DNA of 64,000 nucleotides from positions 1 through 64,000 of the forward strand of contig NZ_BCZS01000003.1 of assembly GCF_001598855.1 (NCBI RefSeq), given 5' to 3'. Source of the stretch: Pluralibacter gergoviae ATCC 33028 = NBRC 105706 (GTDB lineage Bacteria; Pseudomonadota; Gammaproteobacteria; Enterobacterales; Enterobacteriaceae). Below, piece after piece: positions 56,905 through 64,000 of this stretch. Every line of letters begins with the position of its first letter. Positions within the stretch are counted from its first letter, which is position 1. A program made the position numbers and the translations under genes. The notes under the pieces are model-generated. The model searched no databases, was not told where the DNA came from, and saw only the letters and a list, made by a program, of their open reading frames with translations.

Positions 56905-59172
56905 CTACTTCTTCACCGCCCCCAGCGTCGGCGTCTCATTAAAATAGTTCCACGGCTTCATCAGCACATGAACCCACTCGGTCGGCATCATCGGCCACTC
57001 TTCCGCGCGCGCTACGTGGGTGGTGCCGGTGGTGATCCACACCACCAGATCCTGGTTATCCAGCTTTTCGTCGTCCTTCGTAAACTGTCCCAGCCCGGTA
57101 TCATGAGTCGAGCGGTTCGGATACTGCCCCTCCGGGTAGCGCTCGTTGGGATGATAGCGGGTGACCCACAGCTGCTTGTCCATAAAGCTCAGGCGGTGGT
57201 AAATCCACTCATCTTTAGCGAAGTTGGCGCCGGTCGCCACCGGGTGGGTGCCGCCCGCGTAGGGGATTATCTGGTACGAGACGGGGTTGCCCATCCGGTT
57301 CTCTTTGGTGGTGTTGCTCAGTAGGCGGATGGTGGCCGGATCGAACTTCTGCGCCGCCTGCTGCTCGCTGTCGATGTTGTACTGATTAACCTGCATGGTG
57401 CTGGTGCGCGGTCCGCCTGCCGCGTTGGGTTTTACCTCAGGGTCCATTGCCACCAGCCGGTTGTTCTCGCCGTCCACGTCGAGATCGAGGCGGAAGTTGT
57501 AGATATGCTGGTGGGTCGTGCCGACGATGTTGTGGTCGATCAGCGTTCCGTAGCGGGTGTCCGCTTTGGCGGTGGCGTCGTGCATGGTTTTGCTCTGCAC
57601 GCCTTTCACCGCCTCGATGCCGGTGGCCCCGACGTCAATGCCGAGGGTGCCGTTCTCGTGGAAGATCCAGTCGAAAATATAGTCATAGTTACCGACGGTA
57701 CTTATCCAGCGCACCACCAGCTCGCGGCCCTCAGCGCTGACGTTGGGCTGACCCAGCTCCTGGTGCTTATATTCCGGGCCGGCGTAGCGTTCGAACACCG
57801 CAATGGCGCGCGGAATGGTAATCGGCTTGCCGCTGTAGTCGGCGATGGTCTCGTTGAGCATCACCGCGTTGGACGGCGCGTCTTTGCCCGGCGCGATGGA
57901 GGAGGTGAGGGTGCCCATGCCGTAGTCGCCGGAGTCGAGATAGGCCTTAAAGTACCAGCCAACGTCCGGATCGCCGTAGGGGACGATCATCCCGCCGAGG
58001 GATCCTTCGTACATCACCTTGCGCCTGGTGCCGTTGTCGTTATAGGTCACGGTAGAGATAATCGGCCCGACGCGGGAGTCCAGCCGCAGGTGGAAGTCCC
58101 AGTTCTGCCAGTGGAGGGTATCGCCGGTGATGGTGTAGTTTTTGCCTTCCGGCTCGATAATCTGCAGCGGCTTGCGCGCCAGCGGCAGGCGGTCGCGGCC
58201 GTCGTAGGCGCGCGGCGTCATCTGTACGGGCACCACCGGGCCTTCTTCAATCTTGATGATTTTTTTCTGCTCCAGATCGACCACCGCTACCAGGTTCTCA
58301 ATCGGATGCGCCCAGTAGTTGCCGTCGCCGACGTCGAGATAGCTGATGGCCTTCAGCAGGCGCTTGTCCTGGGTCAGACCGTCCTTGCCGTCGAAGTAGC
58401 CAACGGTCAGCGGCGTGGTCACCACTTTACTCGGGTCGGTGATGCCGTGCTTTTTAAGCGCTTCGGTAAATTCCGTACTGTCGTTAATTACCTTCTGCAC
58501 GGTGACAAAATCGTCGAGCAGGATCATGCCGTGGGCGTCTTTCACCGGCGTCCAACTGACCACTCTCTTATTCTGCAAATCTACCACGCTCTCAATGACG
58601 TGCTTGCCGTCGAGCAGGGTGACGTTGGCAAGCCGCGGGCCGTCCACCGCCTTACCGCTGAGCACGAAGTCCCACACTTTCGCCTTGTCCGGCTCGGCGA
58701 GGGCAATCTGCGTAAAGCGGGTATTGGGCTGGAACGCTTTCGCCGCTTTTACAATCTCAACGGCGGTTTTGATCTCGTCGGCGCTCAGGGCATTGAGCGG
58801 ATGCGGGCGCTTCTCCACCTGAAAGGTCTGATCCAGCCCGGACTGGAAAACGTCGTTAACGAAGGTATCGGAGATCCACGCCTTATTCTCTTTCATCACC
58901 ACCGGCACCTGCAGCTTCAGGCGCTTGCCGTTGACGATAGCGCTGTCCGCACCGGGCTTCACCTTCACATAGGCGCCGTCTTTGGTGATAACGAACATCT
59001 GCGCGTAATCGTCCCACTGTACGTCGGCGCTAAAATCGGCCAGGGTTTTGTCCATCGGGATCATATGGGCCTCGCCGCCGTGGGCGAACGCCGGGGACTG
59101 CCAGCTGCACATCAGCGCCACGGCCAGCGCCAGGGCCGATTTACGGGCGTTAAAACGTGAAGGCTTTATCAT
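56905..59172 (-). CDS. tynA: TynA/MaoA, periplasmic copper amine oxidase
   Basis: 755 residues from MIKPSRF (GAGG 6 bases before; the same length as Klebsiella MaoA); further upstream codons are excluded. Signal peptide cut after AFA (about residue 30). Oxidises tyramine, phenylethylamine and dopamine to aldehydes, ammonia and peroxide. The Tyr that becomes topaquinone lies in TVGNYDYIFDW; copper ligands in THQHIYNFRLD and later His. N-terminal domain 1 of the E. coli type is present. Works with FeaB and FeaR, from which it is separated here by 6 kb of acquired DNA. Confidence 0.96.
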   Translation of the reverse strand: MIKPSRFNARKSALALAVALMCSWQSPAFAHGGEAHMIPMDKTLADFSADVQWDDYAQMFVITKDGAYVKVKPGADSAIVNGKRLKLQVPVVMKENKAWISDTFVNDVFQSGLDQTFQVEKRPHPLNALSADEIKTAVEIVKAAKAFQPNTRFTQIALAEPDKAKVWDFVLSGKAVDGPRLANVTLLDGKHVIESVVDLQNKRVVSWTPVKDAHGMILLDDFVTVQKVINDSTEFTEALKKHGITDPSKVVTTPLTVGYFDGKDGLTQDKRLLKAISYLDVGDGNYWAHPIENLVAVVDLEQKKIIKIEEGPVVPVQMTPRAYDGRDRLPLARKPLQIIEPEGKNYTITGDTLHWQNWDFHLRLDSRVGPIISTVTYNDNGTRRKVMYEGSLGGMIVPYGDPDVGWYFKAYLDSGDYGMGTLTSSIAPGKDAPSNAVMLNETIADYSGKPITIPRAIAVFERYAGPEYKHQELGQPNVSAEGRELVVRWISTVGNYDYIFDWIFHENGTLGIDVGATGIEAVKGVQSKTMHDATAKADTRYGTLIDHNIVGTTHQHIYNFRLDLDVDGENNRLVAMDPEVKPNAAGGPRTSTMQVNQYNIDSEQQAAQKFDPATIRLLSNTTKENRMGNPVSYQIIPYAGGTHPVATGANFAKDEWIYHRLSFMDKQLWVTRYHPNERYPEGQYPNRSTHDTGLGQFTKDDEKLDNQDLVVWITTGTTHVARAEEWPMMPTEWVHVLMKPWNYFNETPTLGAVKK

Positions 59173-59336
59173 CATTAACCTCATAGTGTTGTGTTTTTTG
59201 ACGTTGCGCTTATGACTGTCTCACCCTGCCAGCGGGCAGCGTTTGTCCGCATCTGCCAGCCGCTTTGTCAGATTTGCCAGGTTAATCATTTTGTCGATGG
59301 GATAACGCGCGCCCCGGCAGGAGCGCGCGTCGGCAT

Positions 59337-61376
59337 TCAGAAGTCGCCCTGCTGGCGGGCCACCAGGGTGAGGATAGAGTAGAGCGCCACCGCCTGCTGA
59401 TGCTGGTTAAACACCTCGACAGACCACTCCACCACGCCGGTGGGCTTCTCTTCGGCGGTTTTCTGCCGCTTGAGGGTTTTGCGTTTGCAGGTCAGGCGCA
59501 CCTGAATGGTGTCGCCGGGCTTCACCGGCTCAATAAAGCGCAGGTTCTCCATGCCGTAGTTGGCGATCACCGGCCCGACGCCGTCGTCCACGAACAGCCC
59601 GGCGGCGGCGGAAATAATGAAGTAGCCGTGCACCACGCGTTCGCCGAAAATCGACTCGGCGGCGGCGATCTTATCCATATGGGCGTAGAAGTGATCCCCG
59701 CTGAGGCAGGCGAAGTTAACGATATCCGCCTCGGTCATGGTGCGGCGCGGGGTCAGCAGGCTGTCGCCGGGCTGCAGCTCCTCGAAGTATTTGCGAAACG
59801 GATGCACGCGGTCCTCCTGCACCTGCGCGCCGCGCACCCACTGCTGGCCGACGGCGGCGAGCATGGTCGGGCTGCCCTGCACGGCGGTGCGCTGCAGATA
59901 GTGCTTCACCGCCCGCAGGCCGCCCAGCTCTTCGCCGCCGCCCGCGCGGCCGGGGCCGCCGTGCAGCAGCTGCGGCAGCGGCGAGCCGTGGCCGGTGGAC
60001 TCTTTCGACGACTCTTCGTTAAGGATCTGAATGCGGCCGTGGGCGCGGGCGGCGCCGAGAATAAACCGGCGCGCCGCGGCGGCGTCCGCCGTCACCAGCG
60101 TGCCGGCCAGGCTGCCCTGACCGGCGCGGGCCAGGGCGAGGGCGTGCTCGCCGTCGCGATAGGGCATCAGAGTCGCCACCGGGCCGAAGGCTTCAATTTC
60201 GTGCACGGCGGGCGTTTCGTCCGGCTGCGGGCAGAACAGCAGCGTCGGCGGGAAGAACGCCCCGGCGGCCTGCGGGTCCGCCTGTCCACCGAGCAGCGCC
60301 CGGCACCCGGCGGCGAGCAGGGCGCTGACCTTCTCCTGCACGTCGGCGCGCTGTTCGGCGTTGACCAGCGCGCCCATCTTTACGCCATCCTGCGCCGGGT
60401 CGCCCATCCGCACGCCCTCCAGCCGGGCGATCAGCGCGGCGCTTACGGCCTCAACCTGCGCCTGCGGGACGATGATGCGGCGAATGGCGGTACACTTCTG
60501 GCCCGCCTTGGCGGTCATCTCGCGCACCACCTCGCGGATAAACAGCGCGAACTCGGGCTGCCCGGGGGTGACGTCTTCGCCCAGCACGCAGCAGTTCAGC
60601 GAATCGGCCTCCATGGTGAAGGGAATCGAGTTTTTCACAATGTTGGGATGCACCCGCAGGGACTGGCCGGTCTGCGCCGAGCCGGTAAAGGTCACCACGT
60701 CCTGAAAATCGAGATGGTCCAGCAGATCGCCCGCGCCGCCGCAGATAAGGCTGATGGCGCCGTCCGGCACCAGGCCGCTCTCCACGATGCATTTCACCAT
60801 CGCCTGCGTCACCTGGGCGCTGGCGGTGGCGGGTTTGATGATGGCGGGCATCCCGGCAAGCCAGGTCGGCGCCAGCTTTTCCAGCATACCCCAGCAGGGA
60901 AAGTTGAAGGCGTTAATGTGCACCGCGACGCCGGATTTTGAGGTCAGAACGTGGCGGGCGGCGAAGCCGCCGTTTTTTGACAGCCCAATCAGCTCATCCT
61001 CCGGCCACAGCACGTCGTCCGGCAGCTCGCGCGCGCCCAGGCCGGCGTAGGTAAAGAGCGTGCCGATCCCGCCTTCGATATCGACCCAGCTATCCGCGCG
61101 GGTAGCGCCGGTCTGGGCGGAGAGGGCATAGAAGGTCTCTTTATGTTCGAGCAGGTGCTTCGCGACGGCCTTCAGCATCGCCGCGCGGGCGATGAAGGTC
61201 ATTTCGCCCAGCGCCTTGCCGCCGCGCGCGATGGCGTAGCGACGCGCCGCGGCCATATCGAGGCCTTCACTGGTCACCTGCCAGAGGGGTTCGCCGCTGA
61301 TGGCGTGGTGGATAGCGCGCTCGCGGCCCCGGCCGCTCTGCCAGGCACCGGATAAGTAACTGGTTAACTGCTGCAT
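59337..61376 (-). CDS. paaZ: PaaZ, bifunctional oxepin-CoA hydrolase / aldehyde dehydrogenase
   Basis: 679 residues. N-terminal aldehyde dehydrogenase domain (to about 520) with catalytic Cys in [10 protein letters not shown] and Glu in FTMEADS; C-terminal MaoC-type (R)-hydratase domain with [14 protein letters not shown]. It opens the oxepin ring made by PaaG and oxidises the aldehyde in the phenylacetyl-CoA pathway. Divergent from paaABC as in E. coli, across 286 AT-rich bases with two PaaX-type sites. Confidence 0.96.
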   Translation of the reverse strand: MQQLTSYLSGAWQSGRGRERAIHHAISGEPLWQVTSEGLDMAAARRYAIARGGKALGEMTFIARAAMLKAVAKHLLEHKETFYALSAQTGATRADSWVDIEGGIGTLFTYAGLGARELPDDVLWPEDELIGLSKNGGFAARHVLTSKSGVAVHINAFNFPCWGMLEKLAPTWLAGMPAIIKPATASAQVTQAMVKCIVESGLVPDGAISLICGGAGDLLDHLDFQDVVTFTGSAQTGQSLRVHPNIVKNSIPFTMEADSLNCCVLGEDVTPGQPEFALFIREVVREMTAKAGQKCTAIRRIIVPQAQVEAVSAALIARLEGVRMGDPAQDGVKMGALVNAEQRADVQEKVSALLAAGCRALLGGQADPQAAGAFFPPTLLFCPQPDETPAVHEIEAFGPVATLMPYRDGEHALALARAGQGSLAGTLVTADAAAARRFILGAARAHGRIQILNEESSKESTGHGSPLPQLLHGGPGRAGGGEELGGLRAVKHYLQRTAVQGSPTMLAAVGQQWVRGAQVQEDRVHPFRKYFEELQPGDSLLTPRRTMTEADIVNFACLSGDHFYAHMDKIAAAESIFGERVVHGYFIISAAAGLFVDDGVGPVIANYGMENLRFIEPVKPGDTIQVRLTCKRKTLKRQKTAEEKPTGVVEWSVEVFNQHQQAVALYSILTLVARQQGDF

Positions 61377-61421
61377 GTGCTCTCTCCATAAATGTTACGT
61401 ATCGTAGCTATGTATAGTTTA

Positions 61422-61433
61422 ATTTCGAATCAT
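61422..61433 (-). promoter_or_regulatory. PaaX-type operator at the paaZ promoter
   Basis: ATGATTCGAAAT on the minus strand fits the RTGATTC core of known PaaX sites. It sits about 50 bases before paaZ, next to a TATACA -10-like element. PaaX represses until phenylacetyl-CoA binds. Confidence 0.6.
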
Positions 61434-61579
61434 AAAAATCAACGTAATATTTAATAATTTATTAACAATGAGATCACCATCAATCATTTCAACCAAACTA
61501 AGTGCTTGATATTTTGAGTTTTTAGTATTTTATTTGCGATGTCATTCACAAAATAAACAAAGCGTTGTTGGGGTTTTAG

Positions 61580-61622
61580 TTAACCTTTATGTAACTTTAA
61601 TGTATAAACATGATTCACAAAT
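61580..61622 (+). promoter_or_regulatory. paaA promoter with PaaX-type operator
   Basis: TTAACC (61580-61585) and TATAAA (61603-61608) with 17-base spacing make a sigma-70 promoter; ATGATTCACAAAT at 61610-61622 overlaps the start region and repeats the RTGATTC core. Confidence 0.6.
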
Positions 61623-61662
61623 TGTCTTTGTGTGGATTTAAATAGAATCATAAGGGTGCAAT

Positions 61663-62592
61663 GTGACCGAACAACAACGCTTTGAACACCGCATCGCGGA
61701 AGAGACGGCGATTGAGCCGCAGGACTGGATGCCGGAGGCGTACCGCAAGACGCTGATTCGCCAGATAGGCCAGCACGCCCACTCCGAAATCGTCGGTATG
61801 CTGCCGGAAGGCAACTGGATCACCCGCGCGCCGACCCTGCGCCGTAAGGCGATTCTGCTGGCGAAAGTGCAGGATGAAGCCGGGCACGGCCTCTACCTCT
61901 ACAGCGCGGCGGAAACCCTCGGCTGCGCCCGGGAAGATATCTACCAGAAGATGCTCGACGGCAAGATGAAGTACTCCTCCATCTTTAACTACCCAACGCT
62001 GAGCTGGGCAGACATCCCGGTGATCGGCTGGCTGGTGGACGGCGCCGCCATCGTCAATCAGGTGGCGCTGTGCCGCACCTCCTACGGCCCCTACGCCAGG
62101 GCGATGGTGAAGATCTGCAAAGAGGAGAGCTTTCACCAGCGCCAGGGCTTCGAGGCCTGCATGGCGCTGGCGCAGGGCAGCGACGAGCAGCGCCAGATGC
62201 TGCAGGACGCCATCAACCGCTACTGGTGGCCGGCGCTGATGATGTTTGGCCCCAACGACGACAGCTCGCCGAACAGCGCCCAGAGCCTGGCGTGGAAAAT
62301 CAAGCGCTTCGGCAACGACGAACTGCGCCAGCGCTTCGTTGACAATACCGTCCCGCAGGTGGCGATCCTCGGCATGACCGTTCCCGATCCGGATCTGACC
62401 TTCGACGAGGAGAGCGGCCACTACCGCTTCGGCGAGATTGACTGGCAGGAGTTCAACGAGGTCATCAGCGGGCGCGGCATCTGCAACCACGAGCGTCTGG
62501 CCGCCAAGCGCAAAGCCTGGGAAGAGGGCGAATGGGTGCGCGAAGCCGCCCTGGCCCACGCGCAAAAACAGCACGCCCGCAAAGTGGCGTAA
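61663..62592 (+). CDS. paaA: PaaA, catalytic subunit of phenylacetyl-CoA epoxidase
   Basis: 309 residues as in E. coli. Ferritin-like diiron subunit that, with PaaBCE, makes 1,2-epoxyphenylacetyl-CoA. Diiron ligands in KVQDEAGHG and [11 protein letters not shown]. Starts at a GTG (MTEQQRF); the ATG two bases before it is read straight into a stop. AAGGG lies 7 bases upstream. Confidence 0.97.
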   Translation: MTEQQRFEHRIAEETAIEPQDWMPEAYRKTLIRQIGQHAHSEIVGMLPEGNWITRAPTLRRKAILLAKVQDEAGHGLYLYSAAETLGCAREDIYQKMLDGKMKYSSIFNYPTLSWADIPVIGWLVDGAAIVNQVALCRTSYGPYARAMVKICKEESFHQRQGFEACMALAQGSDEQRQMLQDAINRYWWPALMMFGPNDDSSPNSAQSLAWKIKRFGNDELRQRFVDNTVPQVAILGMTVPDPDLTFDEESGHYRFGEIDWQEFNEVISGRGICNHERLAAKRKAWEEGEWVREAALAHAQKQHARKVA

Positions 62593-62602
62593 GGAGAATA
62601 CC

Positions 62603-62890
62603 GTGAGCAACGTTTACTGGCCGCTGTATGAAGTCTTTGTCCGCAGCAAGCAGGGATTATCGCACCGCCACGTCGGCAGCCTGCACGCCGCCGATGACCA
62701 GATGGCGCTGGAGAACGCCCGGGACGCCTATACCCGCCGCAGCGAAGGCTGCTCTATCTGGGTGGTGAAGGCGAGCGAAATCGTCGCCTCGCAGCCGGAA
62801 GACAGGGGCGAGCTGTTCGATCCGGCGGAGAGCAAAATCTACCGCCACCCGACCTTTTATACGCTGCCTGACGGCATCGAGCACATGTGA
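62603..62890 (+). CDS. paaB: PaaB, phenylacetyl-CoA epoxidase subunit B
   Basis: 95 residues from a GTG start (AAGGAG 7 bases before). Small structural subunit that bridges PaaAC heterodimers; SNVYWPLYEVFVRSKQGLSH start and DPAESKIYRHPTFYTLPDG end are diagnostic. Confidence 0.96.
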   Translation: MSNVYWPLYEVFVRSKQGLSHRHVGSLHAADDQMALENARDAYTRRSEGCSIWVVKASEIVASQPEDRGELFDPAESKIYRHPTFYTLPDGIEHM

Positions 62891-62898
62891 GGCGCACG

Positions 62899-63654
62899 AT
62901 GAATCACCACGATCCGGTTGCTACCTACGCCCTGCGCCTCGGCGATAGCTGCCTGGTGCTGGCCCAGCGCCTCGGCGCCTGGTGCGGCCACGCCCCCGAG
63001 CTTGAGATTGACCTCGCCCTGGCCAACATCGGCCTCGACCTGCTGGGCCAGGCCCGCAACTTCCTCACCTGTGCCGCAGAGCGCCGGGGGGAGGGCGATG
63101 AAGACACCCTCGCGTTTGGCCGCGACGAGCGCCAGTTCAGCAATTTGCTGCTGGCGGAGCAGCCCAACGGTAATTTCGCCGACACCATCGCCCGCCAGCT
63201 GATGATTGACGCCTGGCACGTGGCGCTGTTCAGCCGTCTGGCGGACAGCCGGGACGCGCAGCTGGCGGCGATTGCCGCGAAATCCATCAAGGAAGCCCGC
63301 TACCACCTGCGCTACAGCCGGGGCTGGACCGTCCGTCTCGGCGGCGGTACCGCGCTGTCGGCGGCCAGAATGCAGGCGGCGTTCGACAACCTGTGGCGCT
63401 TCAGCGCCGAGCTGTTCGAGGCTGACGCGCTGGAGATAGCGCTGGCCGGGCAGGGCATTGCGGTCGATTCGCGCACCCTGCGCGAGGGCTGGCTGGCGGA
63501 GATGGCAGGCGCGCTTGCCGAAGCGGAGCTTACCGTGCCGCAGGTACCGTCGTACCGCACCGGCGGCCGGCGCGGGCTGCACACCGAACATCTTGGACCG
63601 ATGCTGGCGGAGATGCAGTACCTCCAGCGCAGCTATCCCGGCCAGCAGTGGTAG
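62899..63654 (+). CDS. paaC: PaaC, phenylacetyl-CoA epoxidase structural subunit
   Basis: 251 residues from MNHHDPVATYALRLGD; four upstream codons are excluded. Ferritin-like helical partner of PaaA that keeps the fold (LANIGLDLLGQARNF, IKEARYHLRYSRGW) but has no complete diiron site in the family. Third gene of paaABCDE.., 8 bases after paaB. Confidence 0.96.
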   Translation: MNHHDPVATYALRLGDSCLVLAQRLGAWCGHAPELEIDLALANIGLDLLGQARNFLTCAAERRGEGDEDTLAFGRDERQFSNLLLAEQPNGNFADTIARQLMIDAWHVALFSRLADSRDAQLAAIAAKSIKEARYHLRYSRGWTVRLGGGTALSAARMQAAFDNLWRFSAELFEADALEIALAGQGIAVDSRTLREGWLAEMAGALAEAELTVPQVPSYRTGGRRGLHTEHLGPMLAEMQYLQRSYPGQQW

Positions 63655-63665
63655 CGGAGGGCGCT

Positions 63666-64000
63666 ATGCAGCAGACGATAGATATCGCCCCGGCGCAGGT
63701 GCGCCAGATCTGGGCCCTGCTGGGCCAGATCCCCGACCCGGAAGTGCCGGTGCTGACCATCACCGATCTTGGAATGGTGCGCAGCGTCGCGCCCTACGGC
63801 GCAGGCTGGGTGATTGGCTTTACGCCAACCTATTCCGGCTGCCCGGCCACGGAGCACCTGCTGGGCGAGATCCGCCGGGTGATGGGCGAACACGGCTTCA
63901 CGCCGGTGCACGTCGTCATGCAGCTCGACCCGCCCTGGACCACCGACTGGATGACCCCCGACGCCCGGGCGCGCCTGCGCGAGTACGGCATCAGCCCGCC
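63666..64000 (+). CDS. paaD: PaaD, Fe-S/maturation factor of the epoxidase (cut by window end)
   Basis: The first 111 codons of a protein that is about 165 residues in E. coli. MIP18/DUF59-type domain: IPDPEVPVLTITDLGMVRSV and TPTYSGCPATEHL. Thought to help assemble the Fe-S or diiron centres of PaaABCE. The cysteine-rich C-terminus lies outside the window. Confidence 0.95.
   Translation, partial: MQQTIDIAPAQVRQIWALLGQIPDPEVPVLTITDLGMVRSVAPYGAGWVIGFTPTYSGCPATEHLLGEIRRVMGEHGFTPVHVVMQLDPPWTTDWMTPDARARLREYGISP

Noticed and set aside
57505..59160. 551-codon open frame opposite tynA
   Set aside because: Mirror frame of a fully conserved amine oxidase; no ribosome site or domain.
59400..60941. 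513-codon open frame opposite paaZ
   Set aside because: Antisense of conserved paaZ codons; no independent evidence.

Overview
The window is a chromosomal segment of a GC-rich member of the Enterobacteriaceae, of the Klebsiella/Enterobacter/Pluralibacter kind. The backbone reads sapAB, pspF-pspABCD, ycjXF, tyrR, tpx, ycjG-mpaA, mppA, zntB, fnrS, ttcA, nifJ(ydbK), ydbJ, hslJ, ldhA, ydbH-ynbE-ydbL, feaR-feaB, tynA, paaZ, paaABCD. This is close to the E. coli K-12 order, and the proteins are near full-length matches to families I know. Genes found near here in E. coli (pspE, ynaI, fnr-ogt-abg, dbpA, uspF, ompN) are not present. I cannot name the species.

Backbone functions are envelope stress (Sap, Psp, YcjXF), aromatic amino acid control (TyrR), murein peptide recycling (MppA, MpaA, YcjG), fermentation (pyruvate:flavodoxin oxidoreductase, LdhA), phospholipid transport to the outer membrane (YdbH/YnbE/YdbL), and oxidation of aromatic amines through phenylacetaldehyde to phenylacetate and phenylacetyl-CoA (TynA, FeaB, Paa). 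The FNR-controlled small RNA FnrS and its promoter are recognisable.

Accessory regions: (1) 2.7-8.1 kb, an AraC-type regulator with a long C-terminal glycoside-hydrolase-like region, divergent from an M20 amidohydrolase and an MFS exporter. (2) 20.3-24.2 kb, a small exported DUF1471 protein, an MHYT-GGDEF-EAL protein and a chemoreceptor-like protein with no sensor domain. (3) 26.8-31.7 kb, a heavily deleted Rac-like prophage at the 5' end of ttcA, bounded by a 32-bp repeat. It keeps integrase, excisionase, a Gp157-like gene, part of a Q antiterminator with its late promoter, a YnfC-family gene and a tail-fibre scrap. A second, broken integrase copy follows. (4) 32.1-36.7 kb, a GC-rich cluster with phage-type genes: a LexA box, a DUF1133 (Q-position) gene, a terminator, a lambda-S-type holin, an unknown gene, tRNA-Lys(CUU) and an amidase without signal peptide. 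It looks like a domesticated SOS-controlled lysis or release cassette. (5) 46.7-48.0 kb, an AraC-cupin pair. (6) 50.6-56.8 kb, an rpn nuclease gene lying between two copies of a feaB/diguanylate-cyclase junction, then a low-GC IclR-GntP permease pair.

The candidate I rate highest as an undescribed system is the LexA-boxed orphan lysis cassette. The rpn gene inside a duplicated gene junction and the AraC/glycoside-hydrolase fusion come next. All names rest on recalled sequence similarity and motif reading; no search was run.
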